Shown here: piece by piece, positions 17,252-24,806 of the stretch | How positions within the stretch are numbered: position 1 is the first letter of the stretch | How the letters are laid out: the number at the start of each line of letters is the position of its first letter | Assembly (NCBI GenBank): GCA_046757565.1 | Contig: JBHHYN010000022.1 | Location: forward strand, 1-31,877 | Source of the DNA: JBHHYN01 sp046757565 | GTDB lineage: Bacteria; Pseudomonadota; Gammaproteobacteria; Eutrophobiales; Eutrophobiaceae | DNA: 31,877 nt | Direction of reading: 5' to 3' | The notes under the pieces: generated by a model | The model's input: the letters and a program-made list of their open reading frames with translations, nothing else | What the model was told of the DNA's origin: nothing | Database searches by the model: none | Translations under genes and position numbers: made by a program

Positions 17252-17836
17252 ATGATCAGCAAAAAAAAAGATATCTCAAGGTCCGGCATAAACAGAAATG
17301 GTTTCACATTTGAGACTGTTGCTCAAAGTATGCGTGATCTCTATTTTGACCTGAGATCACGGGTTACGGAAAAATGGCAACGGTGCCTTCCGTTTAATGA
17401 GCTTTTTCTCGACAGATGGGAAAAAGCGAAGTATCTGGGATTCGGAAAGGGATCCAGCATTTATGACACATCCTACGTTTATGGCGATGTAAGAGTAGGC
17501 AGTAATACCTGGATAGGACCCTTAACATTACTGGACGGCAGTGGGGGGTTAACTATCGGTGACAATTGCTCAATATCTTCAGGAGTCCAGATCTATACGC
17601 ATGATTCAGTAAACTGGGCAATCAGCGGAGGCAAGGAAACAACTGATTATGCTCCCGTCGTGATTGGCTCAAGGTGTTATATCGGCCCCAATACCATTAT
17701 AGGGAAAGGTGTAACAATTGGTGAAGGCAGTATTATTGGTGCTATGAGTCTGGTGCTAACGGATATACCTCCTTGTTCAAAGGCATGGGGAAATCCGGCA
17801 AAGATTATGGGTTCTGTCAATCCTGATATATTTTAA
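17252..17836 (+). CDS. Left-handed beta-helix acyltransferase (hexapeptide repeat)
   Basis: This is a 194-residue protein with an N-terminal helical part of about 65 residues and a C-terminal hexapeptide-repeat beta-helix (GDNCSISSGVQIYTHDS, VIGSRCYIGPNTIIGKG, VTIGEGSIIGAMS). It ends in the typical AWGNPAKIMG. The histidine in YTHDS is the likely catalytic base of this maltose/galactoside-acetyltransferase-like class. It probably acetylates a sugar precursor or glycan with acetyl-CoA. Codons 4-6 are a run of nine As (17261-17269), a possible slippage site right after the start. It is the last plus-strand gene before the convergent GT4. Confidence 0.88.
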   Translation: MISKKKDISRSGINRNGFTFETVAQSMRDLYFDLRSRVTEKWQRCLPFNELFLDRWEKAKYLGFGKGSSIYDTSYVYGDVRVGSNTWIGPLTLLDGSGGLTIGDNCSISSGVQIYTHDSVNWAISGGKETTDYAPVVIGSRCYIGPNTIIGKGVTIGEGSIIGAMSLVLTDIPPCSKAWGNPAKIMGSVNPDIF

Positions 17837-17854
17837 GCAATGAAACATATCGCT

Positions 17855-17869
17855 GGAATAGAATATTCC
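17855..17869. repeat. Perfect inverted repeat between convergent genes
   Basis: GGAATA (17855-17860) and TATTCC (17864-17869) flank GAA in the 42-base gap between two converging genes. There is no adjacent T-run on either strand, so termination activity is doubtful. Confidence 0.35.
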
Positions 17870-17878
17870 CGGGACTGA

Positions 17879-19072
17879 CTATTGTTTTACAAGTTTTTGA
17901 AATGCATCCAGATAGAAATACCCTCCTTCCCTCGATTCAATAAAATAACATTTCATATCAATAGCAGCCTGGTAACCCATATTCCTGATGGTAACCGGGT
18001 TGGCCTGCGCCCAGGCTAGTTTGTCAGCCAGATCATTAATGTTTTCCGGTTTTACGAATATACAGTTGATGTTATTCCGCCATGGGCTATTTGTATTTTC
18101 AGGTGTATCCATCAATAACTGTGGTTTTTTGCAGATGGTTAATTCCTGGCTGACACCATTAAATGCAACGCCACCAACACCTAAATCGCAATAATGCATA
18201 TAATCCAGAACATTAGTCTTCGCGCCCAGCAAGGTGACATGGGTATTCAATCCATAATCGGTTATTAATGTTTCCAGTTGATTAGCTATTTTATAATCAC
18301 CACCACCGGCGTAGAAAATATGGAAATTGACATTGTTCTGTTTCAGGATTCGTCCGGCGTGAATTAAATCAAACAAAGGCAATTTATTATCAGTAATTTT
18401 AATTGAATGGAAACGGCCTACATAAAGAATGATAAATGTTTTTCCATTGGAATCAGTAACTGCATTTACTTCCTCCGGTATATTTCCACAAGTATCATCA
18501 TAAACGAGATGTGGAAGTTTTATATAATTTGAAGGAAATGTCGATTTGATATAAAGGTTCCATCGTGTAGGACCGAAGCAATCAATAGCGCCATCGACGT
18601 TACGAAAAATGTATTTGTTTAACCATCTTGGCAATATTCTGATATCACTCCCGCGTGCAGTGAGTATAATCTTTTTTTTCAATATCCATTTGGCGGGCAG
18701 GGCCAAAAGAGCTGTTGGGGTCCATTGCGCATGGATTATATCAACATGTTTGGCATATCTGATAATATTCAACAGGAACACGAAAAGCATTATTGGGAGC
18801 TGAACTAATGCGAGTAGTGAACCGGTATCATAAATAGGTATACCGGGTTTCTTCAGTACTTGAAGCGATTCCGGGTAAAAATAGGGGAATCTGATAATGG
18901 TTATGCGGGTATGAAGTTCTTCTATTTTAACTGATCCGGGGAAATGAGGAGTCAGGACAATAACATCGGCCCCGTTTTCCGCATATCCAATGACTTCAGA
19001 ATAAACGAATCTGGCGTCATATATATTTTCCCTGAAATAAGGAAAACTTACCGTACAGACCAGTATTCTCAT
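17879..19072 (-). CDS. Glycosyltransferase family 4 (GT-B)
   Basis: This is a 397-residue cytoplasmic retaining glycosyltransferase. The N-terminal domain reads MRILVCTVSFPYFRENIYDARFV and holds a hydrophobic stretch (about 88-108, LVQLPIMLFVFLLNIIRYAK) that may touch the membrane. The C-terminal nucleotide-sugar domain has IILYVGRFHSIKITDNK, FYAGGGDYKIANQLETLI and VTLLGAKTNVLDYMHYCDLGV, as in GT4. The usual E-x7-E motif is not clearly present near GVGGVAFNGVSQELTICKKP. It lies 35 bases downstream of the methyltransferase on the same strand, so the two likely form a short operon. The donor and acceptor are unknown. Confidence 0.83.
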   Translation of the reverse strand: MRILVCTVSFPYFRENIYDARFVYSEVIGYAENGADVIVLTPHFPGSVKIEELHTRITIIRFPYFYPESLQVLKKPGIPIYDTGSLLALVQLPIMLFVFLLNIIRYAKHVDIIHAQWTPTALLALPAKWILKKKIILTARGSDIRILPRWLNKYIFRNVDGAIDCFGPTRWNLYIKSTFPSNYIKLPHLVYDDTCGNIPEEVNAVTDSNGKTFIILYVGRFHSIKITDNKLPLFDLIHAGRILKQNNVNFHIFYAGGGDYKIANQLETLITDYGLNTHVTLLGAKTNVLDYMHYCDLGVGGVAFNGVSQELTICKKPQLLMDTPENTNSPWRNNINCIFVKPENINDLADKLAWAQANPVTIRNMGYQAAIDMKCYFIESREGGYFYLDAFQKLVKQ

Positions 19073-19107
19073 AACCGGATAATTATTAAATTGACCAACT
19101 GAAATGT

Positions 19108-20085
19108 TCAGGGAATCAGAAAACGCCCACTATAACAGGCCTCCTCTTTATGAAAATACGTTATTTCCAGATTTTCATCTTCGATCCATCTTTTGAATTC
19201 ATCCTCGGAATATCTGGATGCCTGGGATGGGGAATACCAGTCATAATTGGTCATAAGGGAGTTATGAAAACCCACCTCATCATTCCAGTAGCATTTCATG
19301 AAATTCCAGTAAATAAATCTTTGCACTGTCATCTCTCCGCCATCAATTCCCAGTAGCGGTATCTTCGGAAAATCCAGTTTTCGGTTAACTGAACTTAGAA
19401 GTTTTCCCAACTTTGTTATCTGTTCCGCAAGTTCCATACGTTTGTCATGATCCAGTGTTTTACTGAGTGTACGAAAGTGATCATCCAGAAGTTCTCTTGG
19501 CAATGATTTCTTGCGGTATACGTATACAGATAATTCCCTGTTGATTCCCGTAACGCGTACGAGTTCCTGAAATGTCTTGTAAGGTTCATAAGTATGGTGA
19601 ATCGCCTGATCACAGGATACATAGTCAAACAAGTTGTCATTAAAATAAGATAAACTTGCTATATCACATTGAAGGAATAAGATATTCTTCAAACCAGAGT
19701 AATGCTTCGCAGCATGATATAAGGAATCAGAGATGTCTGCGGCAACAACGATTGATGTGGGGCTAAGCTCTGCAAACCAGGCGGCTTTATAACAGGTTCC
19801 GGCGCCAGCGTCTAAAATTACACTGCAATTTTGCAAATAATCAGCCAGGGATGATTCACTGTCAAAACCATATAATTCCAGATACCAATTTTTCTGGTGC
19901 TCAACCATTTTCCTGAATTCCGGGGTTCCATAAGTGTATTGGTTCCATTTATCAGAAAATGCTTTACCGGTCTGTTTCTGGGATTTGGATATATTTGAAG
20001 GCACTATAGATACCAGATTTTCCGATTCAATCTTTATATCACGCATATCATTGAACAGTTCTCTATACTGCTTATCAATATTCAT
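19108..20085 (-). CDS. SAM-dependent class I methyltransferase
   Basis: This is a 325-residue protein with a Rossmann methyltransferase core. Motif I is VILDAGAGTCYKA (about 89-101), the acidic end of strand 2 is VVAADIS, then FLQCDIASL, and motif IV is YVSCDQAIHHTYEP. The N-terminal ~85 residues and the C-terminal part, with its aromatic-rich NYDWYSP, are not diagnostic to me. Proteins of this kind in glycan clusters often methylate sugars, but the substrate is not evident. It is the first clear gene of a minus-strand pair with the GT4 downstream. Confidence 0.82.
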   Translation of the reverse strand: MNIDKQYRELFNDMRDIKIESENLVSIVPSNISKSQKQTGKAFSDKWNQYTYGTPEFRKMVEHQKNWYLELYGFDSESSLADYLQNCSVILDAGAGTCYKAAWFAELSPTSIVVAADISDSLYHAAKHYSGLKNILFLQCDIASLSYFNDNLFDYVSCDQAIHHTYEPYKTFQELVRVTGINRELSVYVYRKKSLPRELLDDHFRTLSKTLDHDKRMELAEQITKLGKLLSSVNRKLDFPKIPLLGIDGGEMTVQRFIYWNFMKCYWNDEVGFHNSLMTNYDWYSPSQASRYSEDEFKRWIEDENLEITYFHKEEACYSGRFLIP

Positions 20086-20250
20086 AAATAAAGCATTCTT
20101 CCCTTATCTGTGTGCGTAGAATTTACACGGTATCTGGTCGTTATCACCAATAGGTTTCGAAGAGTTATTATATTATAATCTGATCCATTCACAGAGATAT
20201 AAATAGATAATCCGAATATTATACATTTTTAATTAAAGGCATAAGAACCA

Positions 20251-20367
20251 TCAGTCAACCCTGATCGCCCAGGGATGTCGTGGATTTATCATTCCGCGTG
20301 CTGTCCCGAACCAAGGGTAAAAGAACTGGTGAGGGGTATTAATTTCAGGATAACCAGGAACACTCAT
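20251..20367 (-). CDS. Possible 38-residue small protein or remnant
   Basis: An open frame runs ATG (20367) to TGA (20251) and encodes an aromatic-rich peptide containing HQFFYPWFGTARG and PRHPWAIRV. I do not recognise it. It has no Shine-Dalgarno, since an A/T-rich stretch precedes the ATG. Its base composition is richer in G+C than the flanks, which argues for former or current coding. It could be a small gene at the head of the methyltransferase-GT4 pair, a fragment of a lost gene, or chance. Confidence 0.22.
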   Translation of the reverse strand: MSVPGYPEINTPHQFFYPWFGTARGMINPRHPWAIRVD

Positions 20368-20377
20368 TTATAAAAAA

Positions 20378-20425
20378 AGCTATTCTTGAAGCTGATTTCT
20401 ATTAATAATGATCAGCTTCGATGCT
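20378..20425 (-). terminator. Strong hairpin with minus-strand T-run
   Basis: GAAGCTGAT (20388-20396) pairs with ATCAGCTTC (20411-20419) over a 14-base spacer, and the stem extends by a wobble and an A-T pair. AGC/GCT at 20378-20380 and 20423-20425 can close an outer stem. On the minus strand the structure is followed by seven Ts, resembling an intrinsic terminator. On the plus strand there is no T-run, and it sits 35 bases before the next start. Confidence 0.45.
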
Positions 20426-20460
20426 ATACATAATATAAAACTGATATTACTGAATGCACA

Positions 20461-22041
20461 ATGAGAAAAAGAAGAAAAAACTGCATTGCAGTAATCGGTT
20501 GCGGCTATTGGGGAAAAAATATTGTTCGTAATTTTCATGATATAAAAGGACTTGCAGTTGTTTGCGATAATGAACAGGACATAGCAGATAAATTTGCTAA
20601 TGAATATGGAGTCCCCGAAAAATCCTTTCCGGAAATACTGAATTCTTCGGAAATTCATGGAGTTGCTATTGCGACTCCTGCAGAACAGCATTATGGATTT
20701 GTGAAAGAAGCATTATTGGCCGGGAAACACGTTTTCGTAGAAAAGCCATTAGCACTCAGGGTTGAGCAAGGTGAGGAGCTTTGTCAGATAGCGGAAAAAT
20801 CCGGCCTTATATTAATGGTTGGGCACCTCTTGCAATATCATCCAGGATTTATTCGGTTGAAGGAGATAGTGAAAAATGGTGAATTGGGACGACTGCAATA
20901 CATATATTCACAGCGGCTAAATCTGGGAAAGGTCCGCCGTGAAGAAAATATTTTATGGAGTTTTGCCCCCCATGATATTTCAATGATACTTGCATTGGTC
21001 GGTAGTGAACCGGAAAATGTAAGTGCTGTCGGGAGTTCCTATTTACACAAGAATATAGCGGATGTGACCATTACAAATCTATCCTTTCCGGGGGGGGAGA
21101 ATGCACACATCTTTGTATCATGGTTACATCCTTTTAAAGAGCAAAAAATGGTTATCGTCGGTGAAAACGGTATGCTTGTCTTTGATGACCAGAAATCCTG
21201 GGGCTCTAAATTAATAAAATATCCACACCGCATCCTGTGGAAAGATAATCTTCCTGTTCCTGAGAAGGCCGAGGGAGTTAATATAGAGGTAAGTAAAAGT
21301 GAACCTCTTAAGAATGAATGTAAGCATTTTATAAATTGTATTAGTGGGATTGAAACATGCCGTACTGATGGTAGAGAGGGACTGCGTGTATTACGAGTAC
21401 TTAACGCAGCAGAAGAATCAATGGCACTCCAGCGTGTTTTTGTGTTAAATGAATTTAATCCTGGTAAAACACCAACGAACATTTATATACATGATACGGC
21501 AGTGATTGATTATCCATGTGAAATTGGTGAGGGCACAAAGATATGGCACTTTAGTCACATCCTGGAGGGCAGCAATATAGGACGAAATTGTATCATAGGC
21601 CAGAATGTGATGATTGGACCGGATGTGGTAGTTGGAGATAACTGTAAAATACAGAATAATGTCAGTATCTACAAAGGCGTAACACTTGAAGACCATGTGT
21701 TTTGTGGGCCGTCCTGCGTCTTCACAAATGTCAATACACCACGCGCGGAAATAGAACGCAAAGATGAATTTTTGAGTACCCATGTTGGTAGAGGGGCAAC
21801 TATAGGTGCAAACGCAACTATTATCTGTGGCTCTAGTCTTGGTCAATATTGTTTTATAGCCGCTGGGGCGGTAGTAACAAAAGAAGTCCCACCATATGCA
21901 TTAATGGCGGGTATCCCGGCAAAGCGGACAGGTTGGGTAAGTCATACAGGGGAACAATTGGGACCGGATCTGGTCTGTCCGCGAAGCGGCAGGAAATATA
22001 TTGAGAAAAATAAAGATTGCCTGGAAGAACTTGATGAGTGA
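20461..22041 (+). CDS. Fused sugar 3-dehydrogenase (WlbA/WbpB type) and N-acetyltransferase (WlbB/WbpD type)
   Basis: This is a bifunctional protein of 526 residues. Residues 1-~320 form a Gfo/Idh/MocA NAD-dependent oxidoreductase: the nucleotide motif GCGYWGKNIVRNF, EKPLA with catalytic K95, and NLGKVRREENILWSFAPHD, which is typical of the oxidases acting on UDP-GlcNAc uronate at C3. Residues ~340-526 form a hexapeptide beta-helix N-acetyltransferase with KIWHFSHI, KIQNNVSIYKGVTLED, VFCGPSCVFTNVNTPRAEI and the PAYAL-like end PPYALMAGIPAK. In Pseudomonas and Bordetella the two activities are separate genes (wbpB and wbpD, wlbA and wlbB). With the aminotransferase next door it should make UDP-2,3-diacetamido-glucuronate. 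A G8 tract (21090-21097) lies in the dehydrogenase part, in frame here. It ends 6 bases before the partner gene. Confidence 0.9.
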   Translation: MRKRRKNCIAVIGCGYWGKNIVRNFHDIKGLAVVCDNEQDIADKFANEYGVPEKSFPEILNSSEIHGVAIATPAEQHYGFVKEALLAGKHVFVEKPLALRVEQGEELCQIAEKSGLILMVGHLLQYHPGFIRLKEIVKNGELGRLQYIYSQRLNLGKVRREENILWSFAPHDISMILALVGSEPENVSAVGSSYLHKNIADVTITNLSFPGGENAHIFVSWLHPFKEQKMVIVGENGMLVFDDQKSWGSKLIKYPHRILWKDNLPVPEKAEGVNIEVSKSEPLKNECKHFINCISGIETCRTDGREGLRVLRVLNAAEESMALQRVFVLNEFNPGKTPTNIYIHDTAVIDYPCEIGEGTKIWHFSHILEGSNIGRNCIIGQNVMIGPDVVVGDNCKIQNNVSIYKGVTLEDHVFCGPSCVFTNVNTPRAEIERKDEFLSTHVGRGATIGANATIICGSSLGQYCFIAAGAVVTKEVPPYALMAGIPAKRTGWVSHTGEQLGPDLVCPRSGRKYIEKNKDCLEELDE

Positions 22042-22047
22042 TTCAGT

Positions 22048-23187
22048 ATGACTCATCCTGATACAATAATATTTAATGATCTAAAAGCACAACAGGCCCG
22101 GATAAAAGAAGGGATCAATCTGGCAATCGCAAGGGTTCTGGATCATGGGAAATATATACTGGGACCCGAAGTCTGTGCTCTTGAGCGTGAGCTCTCTAAA
22201 TATACAGGGGCGAAACATGTTATCTCCTGTTCCAGCGGCACAGATGCCCTGTTATTGGTTTTATTGGCGAACAATATAGATAACATGGATGCTGTCTTTA
22301 TACCGTCTTTTACTTTTGTATCTACTGCTGAGGTTGTCGCATTGCTTGGTGCCATACCGGTATTTGTTGATGTTAATCCCGAAACATTCCTGATGGACCC
22401 TTTATCTTTAGATCAGGCAATAAGACGATCAAAACGCGATGGTTTAAATCCCAGATGTATTATTCCGGTTGATCTATTTGGCCAGACTGCGGATTATGAA
22501 ATTATTAATGAAATAGCCGAACAGGAGAAACTGTTTGTCTTGTCAGACGGGGCACAGAGTTTTGGTGCATCGTGCAAAGGCAGAATAGTGGGAACCCTGG
22601 CAGATGCAACAGCAACAAGCTTTTTTCCTGCAAAGCCGTTGGGCTGCTATGGTGACGGCGGAGCAATATTTACAGATGACGAAGATTTGGCATTCCACGT
22701 CAGAAGCCTGAGAGTACATGGCAGGAGAACGGACAAGTATGACAATGTTTGTATAGGTATTAATGGCAGGCTGGATACCCTGCAGGCAGCAATTTTAATT
22801 GAAAAACTGACGATACTGGATGAAGAGATGGCAGCAAAGCAGGTTATCGCAGAACATTATTCAGATGCTTTATCCCGGATTGTTAAGGTGCCTGTTATAG
22901 TGAAAGATTCCGTAAGCGCCTGGGCACAATATACAATACAGACAGAGCACAGGGATATGATCTCGCGGGTCCTGAAAAGCAGGGGTATTCCTACCGCAAT
23001 TTACTATCCAAAGCCCCTGCATTTACAGGAAGCGTATATGAAATACCCCAGAACCGCGGAAATATTACCTGTTTCAGAAAAACTTGCTGAATGTGTTCTG
23101 AGCATACCCGTGCATCCATATCTGGATCCGGCATCTCAAGACAGAATCATTGATGAAATAAAACAGGCTGTAAAAAGTATGCTTTAG
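22048..23187 (+). CDS. UDP-2-acetamido-3-keto-glucuronate aminotransferase (WbpE/WlbC type)
   Basis: This is a 379-residue DegT-family PLP enzyme. It has SCSSGTDALLL, IPSFTFVSTAEVV, SDGAQSFGA and the PLP lysine K196 in FFPAKPLGCYGDGGA. The FFP.KPLGCYGDGGA form is the hallmark of WbpE-like members that aminate the 3-keto sugar using glutamate. It therefore acts between the two activities fused in the gene just upstream, in the order oxidation, transamination, acetylation. This makes a complete 3-step module, but the UDP-GlcNAc 6-dehydrogenase (WbpA) needed to supply the uronate is not in this window. It is the last gene of the cluster and converges on suhB 34 bases away. Confidence 0.92.
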   Translation: MTHPDTIIFNDLKAQQARIKEGINLAIARVLDHGKYILGPEVCALERELSKYTGAKHVISCSSGTDALLLVLLANNIDNMDAVFIPSFTFVSTAEVVALLGAIPVFVDVNPETFLMDPLSLDQAIRRSKRDGLNPRCIIPVDLFGQTADYEIINEIAEQEKLFVLSDGAQSFGASCKGRIVGTLADATATSFFPAKPLGCYGDGGAIFTDDEDLAFHVRSLRVHGRRTDKYDNVCIGINGRLDTLQAAILIEKLTILDEEMAAKQVIAEHYSDALSRIVKVPVIVKDSVSAWAQYTIQTEHRDMISRVLKSRGIPTAIYYPKPLHLQEAYMKYPRTAEILPVSEKLAECVLSIPVHPYLDPASQDRIIDEIKQAVKSML

Positions 23188-23221
23188 GGTGTCGAGCACA
23201 TTGATAGTTGGATGGCAGTGT

Positions 23222-23992
23222 TCATTTGAGAATATTGATCAATTCTTCAAATACCTTAGGATTGCCAGTGACGATATTGCCGGATTTAAAATATGACAAT
23301 TTCCCATTCATGTCCCCTACCATGCCCCCTGCTTCAAGGATAAGTAGTGAACCGGCAGCGATGTCCCAGGGTTTCAGGCCGAATTCCCAGAAACCATCCA
23401 GACGGCTACAGGCAACATAGGCAAGGTCCAGGGAGGCTGCGCCGGTGCGGCGGATGCCTGCCGTCATGGGGAATAATGTCCTGAATGTTTTTAGAAATTC
23501 CTCGAGCCGTTCATGATTTCGGAATGGGAAACCAGTTCCAAGCAATGCCCCTTCCAGGGATTTTTGACTACTGACCCGAATCCGTCTTTTATTTAAAAAT
23601 GCGCCGGCACCCCTGCTCGCGGTAAACAGCTCCTGTTTCAGCGGGTCATAGACTACTGCCTGATCGAGTTCTCCTTTATATTCAAGGGCAATCGATACTG
23701 CAAAGTGAGGAAACCCATGCAGGAAATTGGTGGTGCCGTCCAACGGATCGATAATCCATCGGTATTCATCGCCGCTCTGTGTACCGCTTTCTTCAGCCAG
23801 AATACCATGATCGGGATAGGCCTTGTGAATGGCGCCGATGATGATCGATTCTGCCTGCCGGTCGACTTCAGTAACAAAATCATTACGTCCTTTACTGCTG
23901 ACGGACAAGCCCTGAATACGATCCAGATATTTTACGATATGATCGCCGGCGGCATGGGCCGCCCTTACCCCGATGTTCAGCATTGGGTGCAT
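23222..23992 (-). CDS. suhB: Inositol-1-monophosphatase family protein SuhB
   Basis: This is a 256-residue Mg-dependent phosphatase fold. The metal-binding residues are E67/E68 (LAEESG), D82 and D85 in DPLDGTTNF, with the C-terminal PWDIAAG segment completing the site. In enterobacteria SuhB also joins the rRNA antitermination complex with NusA/NusG. Whether that holds here is inference. It begins MHPMLNI as usual and is divergent from trmJ by 64 bases, a common gammaproteobacterial arrangement. It marks the return to conserved housekeeping genes after the glycan cluster. Confidence 0.96.
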   Translation of the reverse strand: MHPMLNIGVRAAHAAGDHIVKYLDRIQGLSVSSKGRNDFVTEVDRQAESIIIGAIHKAYPDHGILAEESGTQSGDEYRWIIDPLDGTTNFLHGFPHFAVSIALEYKGELDQAVVYDPLKQELFTASRGAGAFLNKRRIRVSSQKSLEGALLGTGFPFRNHERLEEFLKTFRTLFPMTAGIRRTGAASLDLAYVACSRLDGFWEFGLKPWDIAAGSLLILEAGGMVGDMNGKLSYFKSGNIVTGNPKVFEELINILK

Positions 23993-24056
23993 AATATTCT
24001 CCAGATCCAGATACCATTCATTGTACGGGTTGATTAAGATTCAGCAAAGGCATGAT

Positions 24057-24806
24057 ATGTATAAACAGGTGATAAAAAATATCCGTATTATACTGGTTGC
24101 CACGACCCATCCGGGTAATATCGGGGCAACAGCGCGGGCCATGAAAACCATGGGGGTCGAGCAGCTTGCGCTGGTTGCTCCAAAGGTTTTTCCCGGAGCC
24201 GAGGCCACGGCTCGCGCTGCCGGCGCCGATGATATCCTTGTGTCTGCGTCTGTGTATGATTCCCTGCAGGATGCCGTTACGGATTGCAAACTGGTCCTTG
24301 CTGCCAGCGCCAGAATACGGAGTGTCTCATGGCCGATTTTAAACCCCGAACAGGCTGTAGAGCAGATTATTCAACATGCCCGCCAGGGTGAGAAAGTCGC
24401 CGTGGTATTTGGCAGGGAAAGTTCCGGGCTCAGCAATGACGAACTGGAACTCTGCAATGCCATGATCCGGATCCCGGCGAACCCGGGATTCTCATCATTA
24501 AACCTTGCCTCAGCCGTACAGATTATTTGTTATGAATTACGCCGGACTTTATTGAATAGTGAAATAAATATCGAAAAAACGGATGTATCAGCCCCGCTTG
24601 CTTCCAGTGAGCAGATGAGGCAGCTTTATGAGCATCTGCAACAGTGCATAACCGATATGGGTTACTACGATCCGGCCAAGCCCAGGCTCCTGATGCGCCG
24701 TTTGAAACGCCTGCTCAATCGCGCGCAACTGGATATCAACGAATATAACATCATCAGGGGGATCCTGGCAGCCTCACAGGAAAAGGCCGGAAAGGAGAAA
24801 AACTAG
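24057..24806 (+). CDS. trmJ: tRNA (cytidine/uridine-2'-O-)-methyltransferase TrmJ
   Basis: This is a SPOUT-class methyltransferase that 2'-O-methylates position 32 in the anticodon loop of several tRNAs using SAM. Motifs are VATTHPGNIGATARAMKTMG near the N-terminus, FGRESSGLSNDEL (motif 2) and IPANPGFSSLNLASAVQ (motif 3, knot). I chose the ATG at 24057, which has AAAGG 6 bases upstream and gives the normal 249 residues. An upstream in-frame ATG at 23973 would add 28 atypical residues and overlap suhB. The stop codon TAG shares the palindrome CTAG (24803-24806) with the purM stop on the other strand. Confidence 0.95.
   Translation: MYKQVIKNIRIILVATTHPGNIGATARAMKTMGVEQLALVAPKVFPGAEATARAAGADDILVSASVYDSLQDAVTDCKLVLAASARIRSVSWPILNPEQAVEQIIQHARQGEKVAVVFGRESSGLSNDELELCNAMIRIPANPGFSSLNLASAVQIICYELRRTLLNSEINIEKTDVSAPLASSEQMRQLYEHLQQCITDMGYYDPAKPRLLMRRLKRLLNRAQLDINEYNIIRGILAASQEKAGKEKN

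Larger units (their letters stand above)
20086..20460. other. Divergent intergenic region in the glycan cluster
   Basis: This is a 375-base gap between the minus-strand methyltransferase and the plus-strand dehydrogenase/acetyltransferase fusion. The part 20086-20240 is very AT-rich. The part 20251-20345 is richer in G+C and contains a 38-codon minus-strand reading frame, and a strong hairpin lies at 20378-20425. No tRNA or transposon ends were seen. Confidence 0.5.

Noticed and set aside
20140..20200. GGTTTCGAA resembling a tRNA T-loop
   Set aside because: No cloverleaf or acceptor stem can be built around it.
9287..23187. Insertion sequence or integrase marking the island edges
   Set aside because: No transposase-like frame, terminal inverted repeats or target duplication were seen at either boundary.
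23973..24056. Upstream extension of trmJ by 28 residues
   Set aside because: It overlaps suhB, lacks a ribosome site and is atypical for TrmJ. The ATG at 24057 has a good Shine-Dalgarno.
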